This document shows, piece after piece, positions 1-8,008 of a stretch of DNA of 9,768 bases. Numbering within the stretch: the first letter of the stretch is position 1; each line of letters starts with the position of its first letter. The notes below the pieces were generated by a model, which worked only from the letters and a program-made list of their open reading frames with translations, made no database searches and had not been told where the DNA came from. Position numbers and translations under genes: made by a program. The stretch is from Bacillota bacterium (GTDB lineage Bacteria > Bacillota > Sulfobacillia > Symbiobacteriales > Symbiobacteriaceae), in assembly GCA_028287415.1 (NCBI GenBank), contig JAQBPS010000470.1, positions 1 to 9,768 on the forward strand. The letters run 5' to 3'.

Positions 1-60
1 ACTGTGTCGGCGCCCCCGCCGGTCGTCGTGCCCCCGATGACGCCGATCCCGCCAGGCTAG
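1..60 (+). CDS. C-terminal end of a proline-rich protein (partial, cut by window edge)
   Basis: Reading from base 1 gives 19 sense codons and a TAG stop at 58-60. The visible tail (ending PPMTPIPPG) is rich in Pro and Val, and nearly all third codon positions are G or C, as in the real genes here. The stop lies only 4 bases from the stop of the convergent minus-strand AOR gene, a common arrangement for convergent gene ends. The function cannot be told from this fragment. A proline-rich tail also ends the hypothetical protein at 5520-6116, but the stretch is too short to claim kinship. It could be chance open frame, since 60 bases of GC-rich DNA are often open. Confidence 0.35.
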   Translation, partial: TVSAPPPVVVPPMTPIPPG

Positions 61-64
61 ATGC

Positions 65-1942
65 TTACACCAGAACCCAGTCGATCTCCAACTCCGCCAA
101 CTTGGCCTGCGTCGGGGTGCCCGTGGCGGGGTCCCAGCCGGCCAGCTCATAGTACTGCTGCTTCGCCTGCTCCATCTCCGCCTCGGTCAGGGCGACGCCG
201 TCCGTCGGCCCGCCTGCGAGCGGCTGGAAGAACTTCTTCGGCAGGGCATCATGGGTCCGGTCCAGCCCCTCACGGGCGTTGAAGGCCCGCATCAGGTTCA
301 GGCGGCGCTCCCCGACCTTCATCACCTCGTCTAGAGTGACATCCCAGCCAGTGGCGGCCCGGATCAGCTCGACCGTCTCGCTCGGCCCGTACAGCTGCCA
401 GCTGGCGCCGAAGACGAACTGGCAGAGGTTGTAGGTGTCGAGCGCCGAGTAAAAGAGCTGCGTCAGGTAGGTGAAGCGGACCTTGGCGGGGCTCAGGTCC
501 GTCAGGGCGAGGATATCGCTGATACCCAGTTCTTCGAGCCGATTGCGGAAGATCGTACCCGGCTTCGCCCGCAGCGCCGTGTCATGTTCGGAGGACTGGT
601 GGTCGGCGCCGAACGGGTTGACCGCGTAGATCAGGCCCATCGAGCGCTTGTGCTGGGGCATGTGGGCGGGCGCTTCGAGTCCCTTCACGGTGATGGTCAG
701 GCCCTCCGCTGCCGGGCCGAGCGATGCCGCCGCCCGGGCGCTGCCCTCAGCGAGCAGGTTGCCCAGGGCACCTGCCCGCAAGGCGATCTGCTCGGTCAGC
801 TTCAGCATCGTGTCGGCGTTGCCGAACTCGAGCGCCACCCCGTCATCAGCGGAGAGCAGCCCCTTCTCGCCGGCCTCCAGCGCCCAGGCGATCGTCGCAC
901 CGCACGAGATGGTATCCATGCCGTACTTGTTGCACAGCTCATTCGCCACGCAGATGGCATCCATGTCGTCGACGCCGCAATAGGAACCGAAGGTGGCGAT
1001 GGTCTCGTACTCAGGCCCGCCATACTTCGCGTCGACCTTGCCGGGGATCTCCACGACCCGCTTGCAGCGGATGCCACAGGCGAAGCAGGTGTCCCGCTCC
1101 TTGAGGAACTCATCGTGAAGCCGCTCGCCGGAGAGCTGCGCCGCGCTCTCCCCGAAGGAGCCGGAGTTGTAGTTGTAGGTGGGCAGGCCGCCCTTGTAGT
1201 TCTGCTGCGCCACGACACCGGCGGTGCCGTATTTGCCGAAGTGGGCGATGCCGGTCGCCTCTTCAAGCTCCCGGAAGCGCCGGGCCAGGTCGCGGAAGCT
1301 GTCAGGGTCGACGGGCTTGCGCGCTCGGGTGCCGCGCACAGCCACAGCCTTCAGATTCTTGGAACCCATGACGGCGCCGAGGCCGGTCCGCCCGTTCGCC
1401 CGGTTCGCCATATTCATGATGGCGGCAAAGCGGACCTGTTTCTCGCCCGCCGGCCCGATCTGTGCAACCTCAACCTTGGCGTCGCCCAGCTCCGCCTTGA
1501 GCGCCTCGTCCACATCGCCGGTCACCTTGCCCCAGAGGTGCTCCGCCGGGCGCAGTTCGGCCATGCCATCCTTCAGCCAGAGGTAGACCGGCGATGCCGC
1601 CCGACCCAGGAAGATGATCGCATCTGCGCCGGCCGCCTTCATCTCTGCGGGGAAGAAGCCGCCGCACTGGCTGTCGCCGATGCCGCCGGTGAGCGGCGAC
1701 CGGGCCGCCGCGGTCATCCTGCTCTGCCCGGAGATCGCAAGACCGGCGAGCGGGCTGACCGCCATCACCAGTACGTTCTCAGGCCCCAGCGGATCGACGC
1801 CTTTGGCGCAGTGCTTGAACAGCAGGTAGGTCGCGAGCGCACTGCCACCGGGGTACTTGCGGTACACAGCCTCCGGCAGCGTCTCCTTGGTGATGGTCCC
1901 GTTGCTCAGATTGACCAGGTAAACCACAGCTTCAATCGCCAT
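65..1942 (-). CDS. Aldehyde:ferredoxin oxidoreductase family tungsten/molybdenum enzyme
   Basis: This is a 625-residue cytoplasmic enzyme of the AOR family, the usual family length. Members oxidise aldehydes (or reduce acids) with a tungsto- or molybdo-bispterin and one [4Fe-4S] cluster, passing electrons to ferredoxin. The N-terminal domain (about 1-210) carries typical family stretches such as GRTGLGAVMGSKNLKA (184-199). The cluster ligands are all present: Cys286, Cys289 and Cys293 in TCFACGIRC, and Cys507 in the pterin-side DTYNLC motif (502-507). The GPEYE segment (309-313) and the GADH histidine (His448) correspond to the conserved active-site Glu and His of the family. The ATG is preceded by a GGGAGGA ribosome site. 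It is the last gene of a three-gene minus-strand operon, 19 bases after the CopD-like gene. No hairpin terminator is visible before the convergent gene. Substrate, and W versus Mo, cannot be read from sequence. Family assignment is near certain. Confidence 0.95.
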   Translation of the reverse strand: MAIEAVVYLVNLSNGTITKETLPEAVYRKYPGGSALATYLLFKHCAKGVDPLGPENVLVMAVSPLAGLAISGQSRMTAAARSPLTGGIGDSQCGGFFPAEMKAAGADAIIFLGRAASPVYLWLKDGMAELRPAEHLWGKVTGDVDEALKAELGDAKVEVAQIGPAGEKQVRFAAIMNMANRANGRTGLGAVMGSKNLKAVAVRGTRARKPVDPDSFRDLARRFRELEEATGIAHFGKYGTAGVVAQQNYKGGLPTYNYNSGSFGESAAQLSGERLHDEFLKERDTCFACGIRCKRVVEIPGKVDAKYGGPEYETIATFGSYCGVDDMDAICVANELCNKYGMDTISCGATIAWALEAGEKGLLSADDGVALEFGNADTMLKLTEQIALRAGALGNLLAEGSARAAASLGPAAEGLTITVKGLEAPAHMPQHKRSMGLIYAVNPFGADHQSSEHDTALRAKPGTIFRNRLEELGISDILALTDLSPAKVRFTYLTQLFYSALDTYNLCQFVFGASWQLYGPSETVELIRAATGWDVTLDEVMKVGERRLNLMRAFNAREGLDRTHDALPKKFFQPLAGGPTDGVALTEAEMEQAKQQYYELAGWDPATGTPTQAKLAELEIDWVLV

Positions 1943-1961
1943 TTGTAGTCCTCCCTCAAAA

Positions 1962-2669
1962 TCAGTGCGGCGGCGGTATCGTTGCCAGCAGGGCCGCGAG
2001 CGCCAGGACCAGGGTTTGTAACCATAACTCGTAGTGCCACAGCCGGCGCCATGCCAGGAGCAGAGCGACCGTCACCCCCGCCAGTTTGGCGATCAGCACC
2101 CGGCCCCACAGCGTCGTGATGAGCTCTCCGGGGCTGCTGACATGTGTGGCTGCCAGGAACGTGCCGGACGCCGCCAGCAGGAGCACGGCCAGGGCAGCCA
2201 GCCGCCCGAAGCGCGCTGCCACCAGCGCTCGGTCCGTGCCCTGCGGCACCATTGGCCACACCGCCAGCAGTGAGGCCAGACCGCCGCCCCAGAGGCCCAT
2301 CGCCGCAAGGTGCAGCGCCAGCAGGCTCCCGCCGCCGTCTACAGCGGCCAGTCCCAGGCCCAGCAGCAGGAGCGGCCAGTCCTGTCCCCCGCCGGCCCGC
2401 GCCAGCGCACCTGCGAAGGACCAGAGGAGCAGGGGGGCGCCCAGGCGCAGAGCCGTGGTGGGCCCCAGCCCGGAAGTCATCAGGGTGATCGGCTCGGCGG
2501 CCAGCAGCAGTACGATGCCGGCGTGAGACAGGCGCTGGAGCCGTTCGTGCGCCGCGGACCGGTCGGGCGCGCCCAGCACCAGCGCCCGGAAGGCGATCGG
2601 ACCGAAGGCGAGGGCGTAGCCCGCAAAGTGGAGCCAGCGCGCCAGGGCTTGCAGCAAAAGGAACGGCAT
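1962..2669 (-). CDS. CopD-like polytopic membrane protein
   Basis: This 235-residue protein is made almost entirely of hydrophobic segments, about seven to eight predicted membrane helices. It matches the copper-resistance D (CopD) fold: an N-terminal helix with ARWLHFAGYALAFG (10-23), a central ALHLAAMGLWGGGL (118-131), then FGRLAALAVLLLAASGTFLA (154-173), a loop ending in LWGRVLIAKL, and the characteristic last helix running into IPPP at the C-terminus. His14 and His120 sit where family members carry conserved histidines. No CopC-like periplasmic copper-binding domain is attached. I chose the ATG at 2669 because it follows the MFS stop by 4 bases and opens directly into the first helix; a longer frame to 2747 would overlap the MFS gene and add basic, low-hydrophobicity residues. 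There is no strong ribosome site, so translational coupling to the MFS gene is likely. Copper transport is the family's classical role; a role with the adjacent AOR is only inference. Confidence 0.75.
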   Translation of the reverse strand: MPFLLLQALARWLHFAGYALAFGPIAFRALVLGAPDRSAAHERLQRLSHAGIVLLLAAEPITLMTSGLGPTTALRLGAPLLLWSFAGALARAGGGQDWPLLLLGLGLAAVDGGGSLLALHLAAMGLWGGGLASLLAVWPMVPQGTDRALVAARFGRLAALAVLLLAASGTFLAATHVSSPGELITTLWGRVLIAKLAGVTVALLLAWRRLWHYELWLQTLVLALAALLATIPPPH

Positions 2670-2673
2670 GGCG

Positions 2674-3978
2674 CTAGTCGGCCCCGCTTGCAACCGGGGC
2701 CGGCGCCAGCGGTTCGGCCGGCTGGAGGGCCCACGGCTGCCTGCCAATGCGGATCACCATGCCGGAGGCGACGAGGCAGATCACGCCGGCGGTCATGAAC
2801 GCGGCCTGGTAGTTGCCAAACCAGGTGCGGGCGGCGCCCGCGCCGTAAGCGGCGACCGCAGCGCCGACCATGTGGGCGGCGAAGACCCACCCGAAGACAA
2901 TCGGGCCCCGCTGCTTGCCGAAGAGGTCGCTGGCAAGGGCAACGGTCGGCGGCACGGTCGCCACCCAGTCCAGCCCATAGAAGACGATGAACACGGGGAG
3001 CCCGAACTGTGCGCTGCCGAACGCGTAGGGGAGGAAGAGCAGGGACAGGCCCCGCAGGCCATAGTACCAGAACAGGAGCCAGCGGCTGTCCCAGCGGTCG
3101 GTCAGCCAGCCGGACAGCGTCGTGCCGGCGATATCGAAGATGCCGATCACAGCGAGCAGGCCCGCCGCCGACACCTCCGCCATGCCGTGATCGATGGAGG
3201 CGGGGATCAGGTGTGTACCGATCAGACCGTTCGTGCTCGCCCCACAGATGAAGAAGCTGCCCGCCAGGAACCAGAAATCCCGGGAGCGCCAGACCTGGCC
3301 CAGGGTACCGAAGGCGGCGCCGATGGGGCTGCCGCTGCTGGGGGGCGGGGTGTCACCGGCCTCGGCGCCATACGGAGCAAGGCCGACGTCGCTGGGGCGG
3401 TCCCGCATCAGCAGGGCGATGACCGGGGTCACGAGGGCAGCCGCTCCGGCGACCGTCAGCGATACCATCCGCCAGCCGTGGTGCACGGCCAGCCAGGCGA
3501 GCAGTGGCAGGAAGATCAGGTTCCCCGTCGCGCTGGCGGCGGAAAGGATGCCCACGACCAACCCGCGGCTCTTTACGAACCAGCGGCCTGCGACCGCGGC
3601 CGCCATCACGGTGGCAATGGCGCCTGTGCCCACACCGACCACCAGGCCCCACAGCAGGTGTAGTTGCCAGGGCACTCGCATGAGTGTGGTCAGCGCCGCA
3701 CCGCTGCCGACGAGCAGGAGGGCGGCCACCGTGATCCGCCGGATACCGAAGCGCTCCATGAGTGCCGCTGCGAAGATGCCGCTGAAGCCGTATAGCACCG
3801 GGTTGATCGAGACGGCGAGCGAGATGGTTGCGCGATCCCAGCCAAACTCCGTCTGGAGCGGGACAATGAGGACGCTGGGCGCGGAGCGGAAGCCGGCGCC
3901 GGTCAGCAGGACGAGAAAGGTGACGGCGGCTACGATCCAGGCGTAGTGAAGGCGCGAACTAGCTTTGTCGCCGGGCAT
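2674..3978 (-). CDS. MFS transporter, monocarboxylate / oxalate-formate-like
   Basis: This is a 434-residue, about 12-helix carrier of the inner membrane. Features typical of the monocarboxylate/oxalate-formate-related branch of the major facilitator superfamily are FGWDRATIS in the first loop (45-53), GRWFVKSRGLVVGI (131-144), the mid-protein RDRPSDVGLAPYG (192-204), THLIPASIDHG (255-265), the second-half loop motif GWLTDR (290-295) and YGLDWVATVPPTVAL (334-348). A charged, Ser/Pro-rich loop around 205-230 links the two halves. The ATG is set by an AGGAG site about 9 bases upstream and lies about 25 bases below a strong promoter at 4011-4040. It is the first gene of the operon with the CopD-like and AOR genes. 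Since AOR enzymes interconvert aldehydes and carboxylic acids, import or export of an organic acid is a plausible job, but the substrate is inferred from context only. Confidence 0.85.
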   Translation of the reverse strand: MPGDKASSRLHYAWIVAAVTFLVLLTGAGFRSAPSVLIVPLQTEFGWDRATISLAVSINPVLYGFSGIFAAALMERFGIRRITVAALLLVGSGAALTTLMRVPWQLHLLWGLVVGVGTGAIATVMAAAVAGRWFVKSRGLVVGILSAASATGNLIFLPLLAWLAVHHGWRMVSLTVAGAAALVTPVIALLMRDRPSDVGLAPYGAEAGDTPPPSSGSPIGAAFGTLGQVWRSRDFWFLAGSFFICGASTNGLIGTHLIPASIDHGMAEVSAAGLLAVIGIFDIAGTTLSGWLTDRWDSRWLLFWYYGLRGLSLLFLPYAFGSAQFGLPVFIVFYGLDWVATVPPTVALASDLFGKQRGPIVFGWVFAAHMVGAAVAAYGAGAARTWFGNYQAAFMTAGVICLVASGMVIRIGRQPWALQPAEPLAPAPVASGAD

Positions 3979-4008
3979 CTGTGATCACTCCTGCTTCAGT
4001 CGCTAGTC

Positions 4009-4017
4009 TGATTATCA
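4009..4017. promoter_or_regulatory. Short palindrome over the -10 of the AOR operon promoter
   Basis: TGAT-T-ATCA is a 9-base perfect dyad that overlaps the minus-strand -10 box (4011-4016). Its position would suit an operator, but it is short and could be chance. No regulator gene is present in the window. Confidence 0.2.
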
Positions 4018-4040
4018 TGTGAGAGGGTCCGGCCCGTCAA
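4011..4040 (-). promoter_or_regulatory. Sigma-A-type promoter of the MFS-CopD-AOR operon
   Basis: On the minus strand, TTGACG (4040-4035) is separated by 18 bases from GATAAT (4016-4011). Each box differs from consensus at one position. Transcription should start near 4004, leaving a leader of about 25 bases before the MFS ATG at 3978. The region between the two divergent MFS genes is only about 120 bases, so the promoter also lies in the upstream region of the plus-strand exporter. Confidence 0.75.
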
Positions 4041-4060
4041 CAGCTTTACTGTCGCAGAGC

Positions 4061-4092
4061 AGGAGTGCCGCATGTCAGTTCAGAATTGGTGA
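4061..4092 (+). other. Shine-Dalgarno plus ATG and six-codon ORF ending in TGA, in frame with the downstream exporter
   Basis: AGGAG (4061-4065) sits 6 bases before an ATG at 4072, the best initiation site between the divergent genes. Translation from there gives MSVQNW and then TGA (4090-4092). The frame is the same as that of the MFS exporter, whose first usable start (GTG, 4099) comes 6 bases after the TGA. The exporter's GTG has no ribosome site of its own. This is either a leader peptide that delivers ribosomes to the GTG by reinitiation, or the original start of the exporter cut off by a nonsense change. Confidence 0.5.
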
Positions 4093-4098
4093 ATTGCA

Positions 4099-5349
4099 GT
4101 GGGGGTGAGGGCGATTCGGAGGCTGGCGGGCAACGCGAGTTTTTGGCTGCTGCTGATCGGCCAGAGCGTCAGCAACCTCGGTGACATCCTCTATACGGTC
4201 GCGGTGCTTTCCTTCACGTACGCCGCCACCCACTCGGTGACTGGTGCGGCGAGCATCATGATTCTCACCACCGTGGTGCGCCTTGGCGCCGGCTTCGTCG
4301 CGGTGCAGGTCGTAGATCGACTGCCGCACCGCACGCTCATGATCGCGGCGGACATCGTCAGGGCGCTCGCCATCGGCGCGCTCGGGCTGTTCAGCCTCCG
4401 CCACCAATTGACCCTGCCGACCATCTATGCGGTTACGGCGGTGGCGGCTTTTGCCGGCACTTTTTTCACGCCGGCCCAGTCGGCGATCCTGCCGGCGGTC
4501 GTCGCGCGTGATCAGCTCGTGCGGGCCAATGGCCTGATCGCGTCAGCCGTCCAGTTTGTGCAGACTGCTGGCTGGGCGATCGGTGCCGCCCTGGTCGCCC
4601 TGACCGGTGCGCCGGCGGTCATCCTGGTTAACGCCGCCAGCTTTCTGCTCTCGGCAGTGGCGACCGCATTTGTCGTGACGACGGCAGCGGCGGGCGAAGG
4701 TGATAACCCGGCAACGCCCCTGGGGCCGCTGGCGCGGCTGAAGTCAGGCTGGACGGAAGTCTGGTCGAACCGGGTTGTGCGCGACGTGACGATCATGGAT
4801 GGACTGGAGACGTTCGCAAACACGATCTGGACATCCGCCTTGATGCTCGCCTTTACGGTACAGGTGCTGAGAGTGGGGCAGGAATGGTGGGGCTATCAGC
4901 TCTCTGCCTACTGCATCGGCACGATCATCGGCGGCGGAGTGGCGGCGTTGGCGGCCGGCTGGCTCGCCCGCTGGGGCGGCTGGATGATCGCACTCTCGTC
5001 GGCCACCTTTGCCCTGTTGACGCTCTGGTATGCCCTCAGTGGCAGCGCCACGCTTGCGGTCGGACTGTGTGTGGCGTTCGGGCCCGTGTTCCAGGTGCGG
5101 GATGTGGTTCAGTCCTCCATGCTCCAGGCGAGCCTTGATCCGCGGGCGATCGGGCGTGCATTCGCCACCCGGGAGATGTTTCTGATGGGCCTCTTCGGGC
5201 CGGGGATGGCGGCGATGAGCTTGCTGGCCGACGCGGCCGGTCCGCGGTCGGCGTACGTGGCAGGGGCAGGCATCTATGCAGTCGTCGCACTCTTTGCGGC
5301 CTTGTCGGTGCCGATCAGGAGCTACCGGCTGTCGTCGACCGCAGCGTAA
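4099..5349 (+). CDS. MFS exporter, EntS / macrolide-efflux type (DHA3-like)
   Basis: This is a 416-residue, 12-helix inner-membrane carrier. The opening AGNASFWLLLIGQSVSNLGD (10-29) is the standard first helix of the EntS/MFS_3 and macrolide-efflux group. The group also shows FFTPAQSAILPAVV (122-135), followed by LVRANGL (140-146), and NAASFLLSA (178-186). A polar linker lies at about 195-225. Relatives export siderophores or drugs; the substrate here is unknown. The body is intact and family-length, so it is probably functional. The start is unsettled: GTG 4099 (or GTG 4105) lacks a ribosome site, while a well-placed ATG at 4072 is separated by an in-frame TGA. The gene is divergent from the AOR operon, and I find no convincing plus-strand -35/-10 pair in the gap. 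Immediately after its TAA lies the remnant of a VOC gene. Confidence 0.85.
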   Translation: MGVRAIRRLAGNASFWLLLIGQSVSNLGDILYTVAVLSFTYAATHSVTGAASIMILTTVVRLGAGFVAVQVVDRLPHRTLMIAADIVRALAIGALGLFSLRHQLTLPTIYAVTAVAAFAGTFFTPAQSAILPAVVARDQLVRANGLIASAVQFVQTAGWAIGAALVALTGAPAVILVNAASFLLSAVATAFVVTTAAAGEGDNPATPLGPLARLKSGWTEVWSNRVVRDVTIMDGLETFANTIWTSALMLAFTVQVLRVGQEWWGYQLSAYCIGTIIGGGVAALAAGWLARWGGWMIALSSATFALLTLWYALSGSATLAVGLCVAFGPVFQVRDVVQSSMLQASLDPRAIGRAFATREMFLMGLFGPGMAAMSLLADAAGPRSAYVAGAGIYAVVALFAALSVPIRSYRLSSTAA

Positions 5350-5458
5350 TGGCTGCGGCCGGACCGCTTACTTTGCCGACCCGGAAAACAACCGCTGGGA
5401 AGTCGCCTGGTATCCAACCGCCGTCTTCGATGAGCGCGGGGGTATGGTATCCTTCTAG
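5350..5458 (+). pseudogene. C-terminal remnant of a VOC / glyoxalase-family gene
   Basis: The frame ending at TAG 5456-5458 reads TAYFADPENNRWEVAW followed by YPTAVFDERGGMVSF. This is the hallmark C-terminal strand of glyoxalase/bleomycin-resistance (VOC) proteins, which typically read GYFADPDGHxWEVAxNP and then a short acidic tail. The Glu in WEVAW is the usual C-terminal metal ligand of the family. Only about 35 residues remain of the roughly 120-150 expected. The frame upstream overlaps the end of the exporter, where it shows no VOC character, and there is no start codon or ribosome site for it. The break point falls within about 10 bases of the exporter stop, so a deletion or recombination joined the two genes. 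Recognition rests on motif memory, but the match is distinctive. Confidence 0.7.
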
Positions 5459-5519
5459 CCCGCTGGCGACATAACATGGGAAGGGATTTCTGACCGAACA
5501 CCCTCCCGGAGGTGCCCGC

Positions 5520-6116
5520 ATGCAAAGACCCGTACCCGCAGGCGCGCCAATGCGCCTGCCGCCCCAGGTCGCCGGCTCGCTCTCCCGCCTGCAAGGGATG
5601 CTCCAGCGGAGCCAGCCTCAGATTCAAAACGCCTATGCCGCACACTGGCTGGCGCTGCGCCAGGCCGGCGGTGTCCCTGAGTTCCAGACCTTTACTCAGC
5701 ACATGGCTTGGGGCGCGTACGGAACGATGGCACTGGGCGGGCTGCTGCGCCATGCGCTTGCCGGCCGGGGCCAGCCGGAGGTCGTCGCCGGCATCGTCGA
5801 CCAGCTGCACTTACTTCAGCATCACTATGGGGAAGCAGCCCAATCGCTGCAGGCCTTCCTCCAGCGGCCGGACGCAGCCGACTACCCAGCCGTGCGCCCG
5901 ATGGTCGACGCCTTGCGGCCGCTGGACCAGGTGTACCAGGCCGCCCAGCCGCCCAAGCACACGGTGCTGAATGGGCTGCCCTGGCATCCGGGGCCGATGC
6001 TCGACCTGCCGCAGATCCAGGGCGCAACCTGGGAAGTGCCAGAGGTGCTGCCCGAACCACCGCCCGCGGCACCGCCCGAAAGCCGTCCCGCGGAGCCCCC
6101 GATCCCCGAAGCTTGA
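5520..6116 (+). CDS. Hypothetical protein with helical core and proline-rich tail
   Basis: I do not recognise this 198-residue protein. It has no signal peptide or membrane helix and should be cytoplasmic. Residues about 15-145 look mostly alpha-helical, with Gln, Leu and Ala-rich amphipathic stretches (for example LSRLQGMLQRSQPQIQNAY at 21-39 and VDQLHLLQHHYGEAAQSLQA at 93-112). From about 143 the chain turns proline-rich, and the last 25 residues are mainly Pro, Ala and Glu, probably disordered. The start is well supported: GGAGG lies 7 bases before the ATG. Codon third positions are strongly G/C, as expected of a real gene here. It stands alone between the VOC remnant and the ABC-F gene, and a stable stem-loop begins 5 bases after its stop. 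A spore- or surface-related role is possible, but nothing in the sequence shows it. Confidence 0.75.
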   Translation: MQRPVPAGAPMRLPPQVAGSLSRLQGMLQRSQPQIQNAYAAHWLALRQAGGVPEFQTFTQHMAWGAYGTMALGGLLRHALAGRGQPEVVAGIVDQLHLLQHHYGEAAQSLQAFLQRPDAADYPAVRPMVDALRPLDQVYQAAQPPKHTVLNGLPWHPGPMLDLPQIQGATWEVPEVLPEPPPAAPPESRPAEPPIPEA

Positions 6117-6121
6117 GCAAA

Positions 6122-6147
6122 AGGGGTAGGCGCTTACGCCTGCCCCT
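6122..6147. terminator. Strong stem-loop after the hypothetical gene; U-tract only on the minus strand
   Basis: AGGGGTAGGCG (6122-6132) pairs with CGCCTGCCCCT (6137-6147) around a CTTA loop, giving 11 pairs with one G-U wobble. On the plus strand the stem is followed by GGCCCGCC, without a T run. Read on the minus strand, it is followed by TTTG and looks more like an intrinsic terminator. It begins 5 bases after the stop at 6116, so it probably also protects or ends the plus-strand transcript. Confidence 0.6.
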
Positions 6148-6229
6148 GGCCCGCCACATCGCTGTTGGCCGGGCTGCCGCGGAAGAGCCTTGCTTCGGTC
6201 ATCGGGATTTCGTCCTATGTCCAAAAGTA

Positions 6230-6238
6230 TGATACAAT
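6230..6238 (+). promoter_or_regulatory. Extended -10 promoter of the ABC-F gene
   Basis: TGATACAAT fits the extended -10 pattern TGn-TATAAT with one mismatch, and it sits in a locally AT-rich patch in GC-rich DNA. No good -35 box lies 16-18 bases upstream, which is typical of extended -10 promoters. Transcription would start near 6245, about 30 bases before the GTG start at 6277. An overlapping TATGAT (6228-6233) is an alternative -10. Confidence 0.55.
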
Positions 6239-6240
6239 AG

Positions 6241-7896
<1,656 letters not shown>

Positions 7897-7901
7897 AACG
7901 G

Positions 7902-7930
7902 AACCGGCCCTGGAAACGGGGCCGGTTTTT
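7902..7930 (+). terminator. Intrinsic terminator of the ABC-F gene
   Basis: AACCGGCCC (7902-7910) and GGGCCGGTT (7919-7927) form a perfect 9-pair stem with an 8-base loop, running into a T run (7926-7930). It begins 5 bases after the TAA at 7896. Confidence 0.9.
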
Positions 7931-7932
7931 CC

Positions 7933-7947
7933 CTTCGGGTACCGAAG
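7933..7947. repeat. Small perfect inverted repeat upstream of the mocA operon
   Basis: CTTCGG and CCGAAG flank GTA in perfect symmetry, 3 bases after the T run of the ABC-F terminator. It could be an operator for the mocA-xdhC operon or a second small hairpin of the terminator. No clear -35/-10 pair for the operon is visible in 7948-8008; TTGCCG (7951) and the AT-rich TTGAATAAAC (7968) are poorly spaced. Confidence 0.3.
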
Positions 7948-8008
7948 AGGTTGCCGCCCCTGCGACGTTGAATAAACAAGAGCGCAACCCGGTATGGAGG
8001 TGGGGATC

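Noticed and set aside
8..21. CGGCG-CCCC-CGCCG mini-hairpin as a terminator of the AOR operon
   Set aside because: It has only five pairs and no T run on the minus strand, and probably lies in coding sequence.
584..1948. A 454-codon open frame on the plus strand opposite the AOR gene
   Set aside because: It is the mirror of a GC-rich coding gene with biased third positions. Its translation shows no family motifs, while the opposite strand carries all AOR ligands.
2670..2747. Longer start for the CopD-like gene
   Set aside because: The added 26 residues are basic, would overlap the MFS coding end by 74 bases, and come before the first helix; the ATG at 2669 fits operon spacing.
2668..3663. 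A 331-codon plus-strand open frame opposite the MFS gene
   Set aside because: Its product is Gly, Ala, Arg and Gln-rich without hydrophobic core or motifs, and the minus strand encodes a clear 12-helix carrier.
7948..7980. Possible promoter TTGCCG with AATAAA before mocA
   Set aside because: The spacing is only 14 bases and the -10 is poor, so I could not support a promoter here.
7994..8008. Earlier ATG for mocA
   Set aside because: The codon lies inside the GGAGG ribosome site that serves the ATG at 8009, and homologues begin shortly before the LAAG motif.
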